This document shows positions 15,640 to 23,073 of a DNA stretch of 25,416 bases, piece by piece. Numbering within the stretch: the stretch's first letter is position 1; each line of letters starts with the position of its first letter. Source of the DNA: CAZLAJ01 sp964644605 (lineage in GTDB: Bacteria; Patescibacteriota; Microgenomatia; UBA1406; GWC2-37-13); the NCBI GenBank assembly GCA_964644605.1, contig CAZXWS010000005.1, positions 1 to 25,416 of the forward strand, read 5' to 3'. The notes beneath the pieces are model-generated. The model was not told the DNA's origin. It did no database searches and saw only the letters and a list, made by a program, of their open reading frames with translations. The position numbers and the translations under genes are program-made.

Positions 15640-16836
15640 TTACTTTAGTGATTCATATATTTTGAATGTATCTTTTGCAACATTCTCCCAAGTTCTTAAT
15701 TGGAACTTTCTTTTCATACCTTGTTCTAAAGTATGGTAAAGTCGATTATCCGTAATTAAAAGCTCAATCTTTTTTTGTAAGTCATTGGTGTCTGTGGGCT
15801 TGCAAAGCAGTCCTTCTTGTTTATCAGCAATCTCTTCTTTTAAGGATCCAATGGAGGTGGCAATGACTGGCTTATGATACATAATCGCAAACGATAGCGG
15901 TAGACTTGAAGAGATGGAATATGTATATGGCAAAACGAGACAGTAACAGTTTTGGTATAGATAATGAATTTGTTTTTCATTCAGAAACGCAGTAAATATT
16001 ATTTTTTTGTTGAGTCTGTATTTTTTTACACGTTGTTTTAACTCGTTAATATATGTATTTTGATAATCAAGCGTACCACCCGCTAATATGAGCAAAAAAT
16101 TTGGGAATTTTTTTTCTAGTTTAGCATACGCATCAATAAGGTACTCGAGTCCTTTTCTTTTTAAAAGAAAACCGAAAAATAAAATAATTTTTTGGGGTTT
16201 TTTTATTTTTAAGTGAGTTTCATCAAAAACATCAGGCGCAATTACAGTATGGGGTTTTTCTACACCTATTGGCACTACGACTATTTTTTTCCCATTAAGT
16301 TTATAATCAGCGATTAAAGTTTTCTTGATATAGTTGGTATGTACGATAATTTTGGATGAAAAAAGAGAGCTAGCCATGTACAAGTAACGAAACGCTGTTT
16401 TTGCGGCTAGAAGTGTAAGTTTGTTTTCAGGATATGAAAATGTCCTTAAAAATTGGTAGTCGATTTCAGTTAGCTTCGGGGCTGCATGGAATGTAATGAT
16501 AACTTTCTTACGGAATAAAAATAATACTAAGACAAGAAATGGGAATATAATAGCCGTTAATGGTTTTCCATACATATTCATTTCTTGTTGAAGATGAACG
16601 ATTCTAATATGATCAGCAACTACTTGTTTTATAATCAGAAAAGGATAAAAAATGCCCTTTTTCCACACTATGTGTATATTAGTAATACCACCGATTGATT
16701 TGGTATTTAATTTATCATCATCCACATACAATAATAGTTGAAGCTTTTTGGGATAAAGTTTTTGCAGATTAGTAGTTAAGTATCGTGTGTAATGTGTCTC
16801 TGGCTGAATAGTAGATACAAGTGCGACTTTTATCAT
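15640..16836 (-). CDS. Glycosyltransferase, GT4-like, first gene of the long operon
   Basis: A 398-aa GT-B enzyme. ITFHAAP and VVVPIGVEKPH mark the N-terminal domain, and ILFFGFLLKRKGLEYLIDA and LILAGGTLDYQNTYINEL the C-terminal one. The EX7E motif is replaced by SISSSLPLSFAIMYHKPVIA (about 307-326), with no glutamate at either site, though the following KPVIATSIGSLKEEI is normal. A hydrophobic stretch at about 92-109 may contact the membrane. It is preceded by a TATAAT placed so that transcription would start about 2 bases before the ATG at 16836. As the first gene of a series running to 4347, its promoter probably drives most of the glycosyltransferases, the epimerases and the kinase module. 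Confidence 0.85.
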   Translation of the reverse strand: MIKVALVSTIQPETHYTRYLTTNLQKLYPKKLQLLLYVDDDKLNTKSIGGITNIHIVWKKGIFYPFLIIKQVVADHIRIVHLQQEMNMYGKPLTAIIFPFLVLVLFLFRKKVIITFHAAPKLTEIDYQFLRTFSYPENKLTLLAAKTAFRYLYMASSLFSSKIIVHTNYIKKTLIADYKLNGKKIVVVPIGVEKPHTVIAPDVFDETHLKIKKPQKIILFFGFLLKRKGLEYLIDAYAKLEKKFPNFLLILAGGTLDYQNTYINELKQRVKKYRLNKKIIFTAFLNEKQIHYLYQNCYCLVLPYTYSISSSLPLSFAIMYHKPVIATSIGSLKEEIADKQEGLLCKPTDTNDLQKKIELLITDNRLYHTLEQGMKRKFQLRTWENVAKDTFKIYESLK

Positions 16837-16844
16837 TAAAGCAC

Positions 16845-16850
16845 ATTATA
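16845..16850 (-). promoter_or_regulatory. -10 element for the long glycosyltransferase operon
   Basis: Minus-strand TATAAT at 16850-16845 is a perfect -10 hexamer. Seven bases on is about 16838, two bases before the ATG at 16836. I find no convincing -35 at 16-18 bases, so the assignment is less sure than for the other promoters. The 73-base divergent gap also holds the plus-strand promoter for the FkbM gene. Confidence 0.45.
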
Positions 16851-16867
16851 ATCCAAAATAAAATGAA

Positions 16868-16895
16868 TTGATTATTATTACATGTTATCTATGAT
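16868..16895 (+). promoter_or_regulatory. Promoter for the FkbM methyltransferase / GT-C pair
   Basis: TTGATT (16868-16873), a 16-base spacer, then TATGAT (16890-16895). Predicted start about 16902, giving a leader of about 8 bases before the ATG at 16910. No ribosome binding site is present in it. Confidence 0.45.
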
Positions 16896-16909
16896 ACGAT
16901 AAATTCTAT

Positions 16910-17662
16910 ATGTTGAAAAAATATATGAACACTCCTCATTTATTCCCAGTTCTTAGTGGGCCACTAAGATTTAGATGGTTATATTGGGCTCCTCGGCACG
17001 GATTCAAAAAGATTTTAGGAGTATATGAAAAAGTCATGGCAAATAGAATGACTCACTTAATTAAACCTGGACATATATGTATTGATATTGGTGCGCATAT
17101 TGGGTATTTCAGCTTGCTAATGGGAATAAAAACAAGAGAGCATGGACTTGTAATTGCCATTGATCCAATTAAATGTAATGTACTAGGAATTAAAAAAGCT
17201 TTCTTAAAAAACAAACTAAAAAAACCAATAGTTTTCGCTTATGGGGCTAGTGATAGATCAGGCATTGTTGAGGCAGAGGTGTACACTGACTCAGATATGG
17301 TGCATTTCAAAGATGCAGCACTTATAACTGATGCGCCGAGCCATACGACTAAGCTATTACAGCTGACTACAATTGATACACTGGTTTCACAAATGAACCT
17401 TCGTTCTGTAAACTTTATTAAAATAGATGTAGAGGGTTACGAAGAAAAGGTTATTTTAGGTTCGAAAAATAGTATTCGTAAATGGCATCCAACCTTGATA
17501 GTGGAGATACATACGCATGAATTAGGAGTAAAAGTGTTTTATCTGCTCAAGAAATTTGGTTATACTGTTTACAATATAGATGAAATAGAAATAAAAGAAA
17601 GCGCTAAACTTATAAACTATAATTTGCAGTATTTTTTATTAGCGAAATATCATGAAACTTAA
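16910..17662 (+). CDS. FkbM-family methyltransferase
   Basis: A 250-aa SAM-dependent methyltransferase. The SAM site is CIDIGAHIGYFSLLMG (57-72). After AIDPIKCN comes the variable middle, then the family hallmark NFIKIDVEGYEEKVILG (about 168-184) and VEIHTHEL. FkbM-type enzymes usually O-methylate sugars or polyketides, and they are frequent in glycan clusters. ATG at 16910 fits the promoter; M6 is an alternative. It runs away from the main operon and its stop overlaps the following GT-C/TPR gene by 11 bases, suggesting the two act on the same surface glycan. Confidence 0.87.
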   Translation: MLKKYMNTPHLFPVLSGPLRFRWLYWAPRHGFKKILGVYEKVMANRMTHLIKPGHICIDIGAHIGYFSLLMGIKTREHGLVIAIDPIKCNVLGIKKAFLKNKLKKPIVFAYGASDRSGIVEAEVYTDSDMVHFKDAALITDAPSHTTKLLQLTTIDTLVSQMNLRSVNFIKIDVEGYEEKVILGSKNSIRKWHPTLIVEIHTHELGVKVFYLLKKFGYTVYNIDEIEIKESAKLINYNLQYFLLAKYHET

Positions 17663-19499
17663 CGGATTACAAAAACAATATATAAAGAAAAATATTCACC
17701 AGTATTCACTGCCTAATATAGCCGAAAGACTAAATGTATCCGAAAATGAAATTAAAGAGTATCTTAAGGAGAAGTGGGGAAATGAGAGATATCAACGTTT
17801 TTTTGATAAAGATACAAGTAAGAACACAAAAGTAAAATTGTTGGGGAATACAGGGTCAATAATAAACGGGATAAAAGAGTTTAATTTTAAAAAATGGATT
17901 GTAGATAATGCACCCTATATAACTGCTTTAGTATTTATTACATTTATAGTTTTTGCCAATGGATTAGCAAATGATTTTATTTCTGACGATTGGGGTGCTA
18001 TTAGCAGAAATCCTGATTTAAATAACTTTGGTTTTGTAGTGGATCACCCTTTTACCATACTTCGTCCTCTCATGTATTTTGTAACATATAAACTTTTTGG
18101 TTTAGTTTCATGGCCGTACCGATTGCCCAATGTATTGTTTCATATTGCAGCTGTTATAACGCTATTTTGGCTACTGACTTTGATGAGCAATAAAATAGTA
18201 GCCTTTTTGACAAGCATTCTTTTTGCAGTCCATCCAATTACTACCGAAGCGGTGACGTGGATATCTGGCGGCATATATGTTATGTACGGATACTTTATTC
18301 TTCTTAGTTTGGTGGGTTATTTACTCGCCATGAAAGATAAAAAATATCTGTATATTTCTATGATTTCTTATATGGCAGCGGTATCTAGTTCTGAAAAGGC
18401 ACTGGCATTCTTTCCCTTGCTTATTCTTTTTGAGTTTACTTTTTTTGATTTAAAAAAGAATTGGCGTAAGCTTCTACCGTATTTAATTGTCTCGCTAATC
18501 TGGGGTAGTATGTTTGGCCTGCGGATATCTGGTCGTCAACAATCATTGGTAAGTGCGAATTATCAAACACCTGGACTGGATAATCCCTTTGTTCAAATTC
18601 CAAGCGCTATTAGCTCATACATTCAACTACTATTTTGGCCTGATGCATTAACTCTGTATCATACTGAACTCAGTTTTGGATTCCTTGAATTTTCTATACG
18701 TCTTATAACTACTTTGATTTTTTTTGGTTTGATTCTATATTCATACAGAAAAAATAAATTTATCTTTTTTTGGTTGTCTTTTTTCGTTATTACACTATCA
18801 CCTACCCTTACGCCGCTAAAAATAGCCTGGACGGTGGCTGAGAGATATGTATATATAGGCTCAATAGGAATTTTTTTCGTAATTGCCTATTGTGTTTATA
18901 AATTAAGTCAACAAAAAAAATTAAAAGTTATGACGTACTCAGTTTTTATATTTCTCATACTTGCCTTAATGATTCGAACTGTGCTGAGAAATATGGATTG
19001 GCATGATCAAGATAGTTTATGGGTAGCGACTGCCAAATATTCGCCATCTAGTTATTTTAATCATAATAATCTGGGAGACATGTATGAACGGCACGGAAAT
19101 TTACCAATGGCAGAAAAAGAGTTTCAAACAGCTATTGAGCTAAATCCACTCTATGCTGATGCCTGGCATAATTTAGGAAATGTATATCGCGAGTGGAATA
19201 AACCTGACTTGGCACTTAAATCATATGAGAGAGCACTTCAAATAAATCCGAATATTTGGCAGTCTTACCAAAACATAGCTGCAGTTTTATATTCGCAGAA
19301 ACAACTTGATAAAGCAGAAATGTTTATGAAAAAAGCCATTCAGTTGAATCCTAATGAGTCAGCAATCTACTCCAATCTTGCCATCATTTATATTGGTGAA
19401 AAGAAATATGATGATGCGAAACAAATGTGTATGAAGGCTCTTCAGATTAATCCCCAGAACGAAACGGCTAAAAATTTACTAATACAGTTAACAAAATAA
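17652..19499 (+). CDS. GT-C-like membrane protein with C-terminal TPR repeats (TMTC/PMT-like) and HTH-like N-terminus
   Basis: A 615-aa protein in three parts. Residues 1-45 look like a small helix-turn-helix (LPNIAERLNVSENEIKEYLK at 20-39). Residues about 88-445 hold about ten hydrophobic segments, with the GT-C-type acidic pair DDW at 112-114 in the first outward loop, AVHPITTEAVTWISG at 192-206 and AERYVYIGSIG (396-406), all resembling TMTC-type O-mannosyltransferases. Residues about 470-605 form four 34-residue TPRs ending in LNP/INP (FQTAIELNP, YERALQINP, MKKAIQLNP, CMKALQINP). Known relatives transfer a sugar from a lipid-phosphate carrier to protein; that activity is inferred here. It overlaps the FkbM gene by 11 bases and faces the radical SAM gene across a 283-base gap. 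Confidence 0.82.
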   Translation: MKLNGLQKQYIKKNIHQYSLPNIAERLNVSENEIKEYLKEKWGNERYQRFFDKDTSKNTKVKLLGNTGSIINGIKEFNFKKWIVDNAPYITALVFITFIVFANGLANDFISDDWGAISRNPDLNNFGFVVDHPFTILRPLMYFVTYKLFGLVSWPYRLPNVLFHIAAVITLFWLLTLMSNKIVAFLTSILFAVHPITTEAVTWISGGIYVMYGYFILLSLVGYLLAMKDKKYLYISMISYMAAVSSSEKALAFFPLLILFEFTFFDLKKNWRKLLPYLIVSLIWGSMFGLRISGRQQSLVSANYQTPGLDNPFVQIPSAISSYIQLLFWPDALTLYHTELSFGFLEFSIRLITTLIFFGLILYSYRKNKFIFFWLSFFVITLSPTLTPLKIAWTVAERYVYIGSIGIFFVIAYCVYKLSQQKKLKVMTYSVFIFLILALMIRTVLRNMDWHDQDSLWVATAKYSPSSYFNHNNLGDMYERHGNLPMAEKEFQTAIELNPLYADAWHNLGNVYREWNKPDLALKSYERALQINPNIWQSYQNIAAVLYSQKQLDKAEMFMKKAIQLNPNESAIYSNLAIIYIGEKKYDDAKQMCMKALQINPQNETAKNLLIQLTK

Positions 19500-19782
19500 C
19501 CTATTACTTGAAGCAATACAAAATTAGACTTTCGTTATTCTGGTAAGCTCAAACTTGTTTGAGCGCATCCGTAATCTTTGGACAATTAATAATGTCTAAT
19601 TATACCTGGATTGAGTATTTAGTATACCGTAGCTAATATCTAAGGAATAACAAACAATTTTTCTAGATACTGAATACTATTTTAGAAATTAGATCAAGTA
19701 GGTCAACTAATTAATTAGTATGCTATATTAATAGGTCTGGGCGGAAGGTTGTAATGCTCCATTACACTCCGGAGGTGAGAAT
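19500..19782. other. Convergent intergenic region, no gene recognised
   Basis: This 283-base stretch separates the ends of the GT-C/TPR and radical SAM genes. I see no open frame of note and no tRNA-like fold. It contains a small hairpin (19547-19564) and a locally GC-richer patch just past the radical SAM stop (about 19738-19776). That patch contains GTAATG-CTC-CATTAC (19751-19765) and the palindrome CTCCGGAG (19767-19774). These may be transcript 3' ends or the remnant of a repeat. Confidence 0.4.
19547..19564 (+). terminator. Hairpin downstream of the GT-C/TPR gene, possible terminator
   Basis: GCTCAAAC, two bases, then GTTTGAGC, a perfect 8-bp stem (about 7 bp with a realistic loop) starting 48 bases after the stop codon at 19499. 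No T-run follows, so it is only a weak intrinsic terminator candidate. It could instead stabilise the mRNA 3' end. Confidence 0.3.
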
Positions 19783-21459
19783 TTATAAATTGACGGCACT
19801 GTCGGCAAGACGGATTGCTTCTTTTTCAGCATCAACTGAAGTTTTCGGCGTTATAAAATGTTTTCCAAGTTTTGCAAACGCATTCTTCCAGAATAGAGGT
19901 GATGTGTAATTCACTTTCTCTTGATTTGGATCGAAATCCAGTAAATGACCAATTAATTTTTTACCCATATAAAATAGATACATAAAGTCGTGTGGACTGC
20001 GGATACCAAGTACTTTTCTCATAATATATTGGGGTGTCATGAAAGCTGAGTATAAGTCTTGCTCAAGCTCATAGATTTTCTCAATCGGAAATGGGGTCTT
20101 CATAACTGCCTGTCTCATGTCGAATTTGTCATAATCATCAGTGATAAGCCAGCCTTTTTCTTTACATTCTTTAAATAGCGGAGTACCTGGGTACGGAATA
20201 ACGATTGTAGCTTGCATTGTTTCGTAATAGCCTTTTTTAAAAGCATATTTAGCGATCGCAATCGTTCGTTGCGCGTCTTCATAGCTTTCCCATGGATACC
20301 CTAACATGATTGTGATATGAGGATCAAGCCCTGCTTTTCTTGCCATTCGTGGCCCATTTATTGCATCCACTTCTTTAGTACCTTTATCGAGTCTATCCAG
20401 TGTTTTTTGATTTCCTGATTCCATGCCATAGAGTATAAAACGGAATCCGGCTTTTCCCATCATATTGTAGTATTCTTGATTGATCGCGTTAAAACGCATA
20501 TTACAGCCGTACTTTACTTTTTTGTTATATCCGCTTTCGATCATAAGTTCACAAAAGCGTTTTAACTTAGGTCCAATAAATAATGTCCCTGCATCGTCAA
20601 AAATTTCTTTCACTCCATACTTATCGACAACATGTTTTACCTCAGCAAATAAACGTTCTGGTGAGAAACTTCGATAGGAGCCAAGTGGATTGATAGTATG
20701 ATCCCAGACGCAGAAAGTGCATCGATTCCACCAGCAGTCTCTCCCAGAATACATGTATGTTCCCGGTGTGTATTTATAATTACCGTTTTCGTATGCATAT
20801 AGTTTCCATTTTGTAAGATCCCGGTCAACAAATGGAAGATCATCGAGTTTGTGTTTCAACGATGGAGCTCCACTATTGTATATTTTTTCACCTGATGGTA
20901 AAGTGGTATATCCTTTCGGTTCTGCTTTTATCTTTTTATCTTTTTCCCGCCAGTATACTCCCCCTTCTAGTTCTTCACCTTTATGAATATGATTGAGTAA
21001 GTTCACAACAACAAAGTCATAATCGCCACCTGTTATTGCATAATCAACTTTGCTGTGTTCAAAGAGCTCGTTTGGTAAATATGTAACATGATCCCCTACC
21101 CAAATAAGTTTTAGTTTGGGAAATCGTTTTTTTATATCGTTAATTTGTTTCCAATGAGTTTTAATTACCGGAGATTTAGTTTCAACCAACAGATATTCAG
21201 GATTAACTCGTTTTATATCTTTCATCCATTGTTCATATGTTTTACGTTCAGCAATACCATCCATCCAGTACACTTTATAACCATAATGTTGAAGATTAGA
21301 TGCGGCATAAGCTGGAACCATGGGATAAATATACGTCGGAGCATTAAAGAATTGAAATTGCCTATTTTGCGAAAGGAGTGCAACACCTTTTTTTGATTCG
21401 ATTGGAGGATATCCGACCACGATTTTAACAAGAGGTTTTTTGATTTTTCTTGTTGCCAT
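19783..21459 (-). CDS. B12-binding-type radical SAM protein
   Basis: A 558-aa enzyme. Residues about 10-160 resemble the cobalamin-binding Rossmann domain of class B radical SAM enzymes (VVGYPPIESKKG, IYPMVPAYAASNLQHYGY, IWVGDHVTYLPNEL), though a DxHxxG cobalamin ligand motif is not visible. The radical SAM domain starts at about 230. Its cluster cysteines are C242, C247 and C250 (SGRDCWWNRCTFCVWD), spaced Cx4Cx2C rather than Cx3Cx2C. GMESGNQKTLDRLDKG and IMLGYPWESYEDA are typical later motifs. Relatives methylate unreactive carbons or do other radical chemistry on lipids, cofactors and glycans; I cannot name the substrate. It has its own promoter and follows a ferredoxin that could supply electrons. 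ATG at 21459 fits the promoter. Confidence 0.85.
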   Translation of the reverse strand: MATRKIKKPLVKIVVGYPPIESKKGVALLSQNRQFQFFNAPTYIYPMVPAYAASNLQHYGYKVYWMDGIAERKTYEQWMKDIKRVNPEYLLVETKSPVIKTHWKQINDIKKRFPKLKLIWVGDHVTYLPNELFEHSKVDYAITGGDYDFVVVNLLNHIHKGEELEGGVYWREKDKKIKAEPKGYTTLPSGEKIYNSGAPSLKHKLDDLPFVDRDLTKWKLYAYENGNYKYTPGTYMYSGRDCWWNRCTFCVWDHTINPLGSYRSFSPERLFAEVKHVVDKYGVKEIFDDAGTLFIGPKLKRFCELMIESGYNKKVKYGCNMRFNAINQEYYNMMGKAGFRFILYGMESGNQKTLDRLDKGTKEVDAINGPRMARKAGLDPHITIMLGYPWESYEDAQRTIAIAKYAFKKGYYETMQATIVIPYPGTPLFKECKEKGWLITDDYDKFDMRQAVMKTPFPIEKIYELEQDLYSAFMTPQYIMRKVLGIRSPHDFMYLFYMGKKLIGHLLDFDPNQEKVNYTSPLFWKNAFAKLGKHFITPKTSVDAEKEAIRLADSAVNL

Positions 21460-21469
21460 AGTACGGTAC

Positions 21470-21498
21470 AGTATGACAAAATAAGCCTATAAAGTCAA
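21470..21498 (-). promoter_or_regulatory. Promoter for the radical SAM gene, short leader
   Basis: Minus strand: TTGACT (21498-21493), 17 bases, CATACT (21475-21470). The predicted start is about 21463, leaving a leader of about 4 bases before the ATG at 21459 and so no room for a Shine-Dalgarno. Confidence 0.55.
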
Positions 21499-21644
21499 TC
21501 GATAAAAACATTGCAATCTCATTGTGAGTTTACGGATTATCACGGATCAAAACGCTATTTTAACCTAAGAAGAAACTTTCAAAGTCACGCTTGACGCTAA
21601 CGGATTTCCGCGGAAAAGAAAAAAGCAAAAATTATAAGTGCTGA

Positions 21645-21689
21645 GTTTATAAAGTACTGAGTACTTAATACTTTAAGAACTTTATAAAC
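21645..21689 (-). terminator. AT-rich inverted repeat after the ferredoxin gene, candidate terminator
   Basis: GTTTATAAAGT (21645-21655) and its exact complement ACTTTATAAAC (21679-21689) flank a 23-base loop. Nested in it is a second dyad AAGTACT-G-AGTACTT (21652-21666), so two alternative folds exist. It begins 11 bases beyond the ferredoxin stop (21700). Downstream in the direction of transcription come a few short T-runs, the nearest at about 21626-21633, which is too far for a classical terminator. A protein-binding dyad is the alternative. Confidence 0.35.
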
Positions 21690-21699
21690 TAATGTATTT

Positions 21700-21948
21700 T
21701 TATTTTGGATAGACTTTTTTTCCTTTTACGTAGACTTCGATCGCAATTACAGGACATGACTGGGCAGCAGCAACAATTTTTTCGAGCCGATCCCATTCGC
21801 CATTTTTTATTACTGCAAGATTTTCTTCGTCAAGGTCAAAGGTGCTTGGTGCATACACTACGCATGTCGCTGCACCAATGCAGGTTGATCTCATTATTTT
21901 TATTTCAATATCATCGTGTTTTTCTGTTTGAATATTATCAGGGTACAT
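21700..21948 (-). CDS. Single-cluster ferredoxin with three cysteine ligands, probably [3Fe-4S]
   Basis: An 82-aa acidic ferredoxin. The cluster motif is TCIGAATCV with C23 and C29, and the distal ligand is C65 in SCPVIAI. The position that normally holds the second cysteine (CxxC) is Ala26, leaving three ligands, as in the [3Fe-4S] ferredoxins that serve P450s in actinobacteria. A mixed-ligand [4Fe-4S] cluster is possible. YAPSTFDLDEE follows the cluster in the usual way. It is a cytosolic electron carrier with its own promoter, and lies between a GT2 and a radical SAM gene on the same strand. Supplying electrons to the radical SAM enzyme is a reasonable inference, since no P450 or other oxidoreductase partner is in the window. 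Confidence 0.88.
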   Translation of the reverse strand: MYPDNIQTEKHDDIEIKIMRSTCIGAATCVVYAPSTFDLDEENLAVIKNGEWDRLEKIVAAAQSCPVIAIEVYVKGKKVYPK

Positions 21949-21965
21949 AAGGGTTAATAGGTTTG

Positions 21966-21994
21966 ATTATAAATTATGGGATGAGATATGTAAA
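21966..21994 (-). promoter_or_regulatory. Promoter for the ferredoxin gene
   Basis: Minus strand: TTTACA (21994-21989), 17 bases, and a perfect TATAAT (21971-21966). The predicted start is about 21959, giving an 11-base leader before the ATG at 21948 with no ribosome binding site in it. Confidence 0.55.
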
Positions 21995-22006
21995 TATATA
22001 TCACAT

Positions 22007-22034
22007 GTAGAGACGCGATTAATCGCGTCTCTAC
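22007..22034. repeat. Perfect 28-bp palindrome
   Basis: The arm GTAGAGACGCGATT (22007-22020) is followed directly by its exact complement AATCGCGTCTCTAC (22021-22034), with no spacer. It is clearly GC-richer than the surrounding DNA and starts 5 bases past the stop codon of the GT2 gene at 22039. No T-run follows on the minus strand, so it is not a standard terminator. From memory, palindromes built on GTAGAGACG/CGTCTCTAC are abundant interspersed repeats in some cyanobacteria; I cannot check that here. I see only one copy in this window. Confidence 0.75.
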
Positions 22035-22038
22035 GAAA

Positions 22039-23073
22039 TTATTGGTATATATTTTGGCGCGAACGTGCGGTGGTATACCCTTTTATAAACATTAAGCCAT
22101 AATAAAAATGTGTTAAAAATAAAACTATTATTGCTCCTCCTGCTATTCTCAGGCTGCGGGTTTTTGCGGCTGATTTTAAAAATAAATACACTTCAAATAG
22201 CAAGTATAAAGAAAAAGGAATATTCAAGAATATAAGTAAATTAAAAATACCGCGATGACGTGTCACTGCATAGCTCAACCATAGTAAAACAAGAAAGATA
22301 AGATATAAAACAAAAAATGTAGGAATTAAATAACTGAGGCGTTTTGAATTTTTGTCACCATGAGCATAAAACGCGCCTCTATGAAAACCGTAACTCCCGT
22401 GTTGTTTAAGATACCCATGTAAGCTATTCCTTCTGTGATGGTAGATAATGACTTGCGGATCATAATATATTTGTTCCTCGATTTTATATACGAGATCTTC
22501 ACATAATTTGCTGTCTTCTCCAGGCCAGTACTTGCTGTTGAATCCACCCAGTTTGTGAAATATGTCTTTTTTTATTAAGAAATTCATGGAAGGAAAGTCA
22601 TCGACATATCGAGGTTTTTTAGGAGTAAACCTATATGAATAACCACCAGCTCCTATAAATGTATTCAGTACTTGATCAAAAATTTTTTCCCAGTGGTTGA
22701 CAGATTGTGGCAGAATACCTGGCCCGGCAACTGCCACTGATTTTTGTTTTTGAAAACTTTTGACAGCTTTCTGAAGCCATTCTAAGCTGGGATATGCATC
22801 ATCATCAATAAAGGCGAGTATGTCACCATTTGCTTCACGCGCGCCAATATCGCGTTTTTCTGCTGGTCGAGTTACAGTACCAGTCGGAATAATGCGGAGC
22901 CATTTATATTGTTTAAGTAAGGCAATATCATACGGTGTATGTTCATTTGGCAAGACGATTACTTCGTAGTTTTTGTATGTTTGTTTATCCAAGGCTGGGA
23001 GATTCTCAAAAATAACATAGTAATTTATTTCCAAAACAGGAATTATGACCGAAATCATTTGAGATTGTTTCAT
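22039..23073 (-). CDS. Membrane glycosyltransferase family 2
   Basis: A 344-aa enzyme. The GT-A catalytic domain (1-240) has ISVIIPVLEINY, the acidic motif FIDDDAYPS (D90-D92), GAREANGD and WPGEDSKLCEDL (E186/D187). The HHRRNSLHGYLKQ and YGFHRGAF motifs are often seen in membrane-bound GT2s. Three C-terminal membrane helices lie at about 247-269, 275-299 and 308-330. It probably works at the inner face of the membrane on a lipid-linked acceptor. Its start overlaps the previous GT2 stop by 4 bases (ATGA), so the two are co-translated. It is followed at once by the 28-bp palindrome, which separates it from the ferredoxin. Confidence 0.88.
   Translation of the reverse strand: MKQSQMISVIIPVLEINYYVIFENLPALDKQTYKNYEVIVLPNEHTPYDIALLKQYKWLRIIPTGTVTRPAEKRDIGAREANGDILAFIDDDAYPSLEWLQKAVKSFQKQKSVAVAGPGILPQSVNHWEKIFDQVLNTFIGAGGYSYRFTPKKPRYVDDFPSMNFLIKKDIFHKLGGFNSKYWPGEDSKLCEDLVYKIEEQIYYDPQVIIYHHRRNSLHGYLKQHGSYGFHRGAFYAHGDKNSKRLSYLIPTFFVLYLIFLVLLWLSYAVTRHRGIFNLLIFLNIPFSLYLLFEVYLFLKSAAKTRSLRIAGGAIIVLFLTHFYYGLMFIKGYTTARSRQNIYQ

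Noticed and set aside
16837..16909. A riboswitch or attenuator in the divergent gap before the long operon
   Set aside because: The gap is only 73 bases, and the predicted leaders on both sides are under about 10 bases, leaving no room for one.
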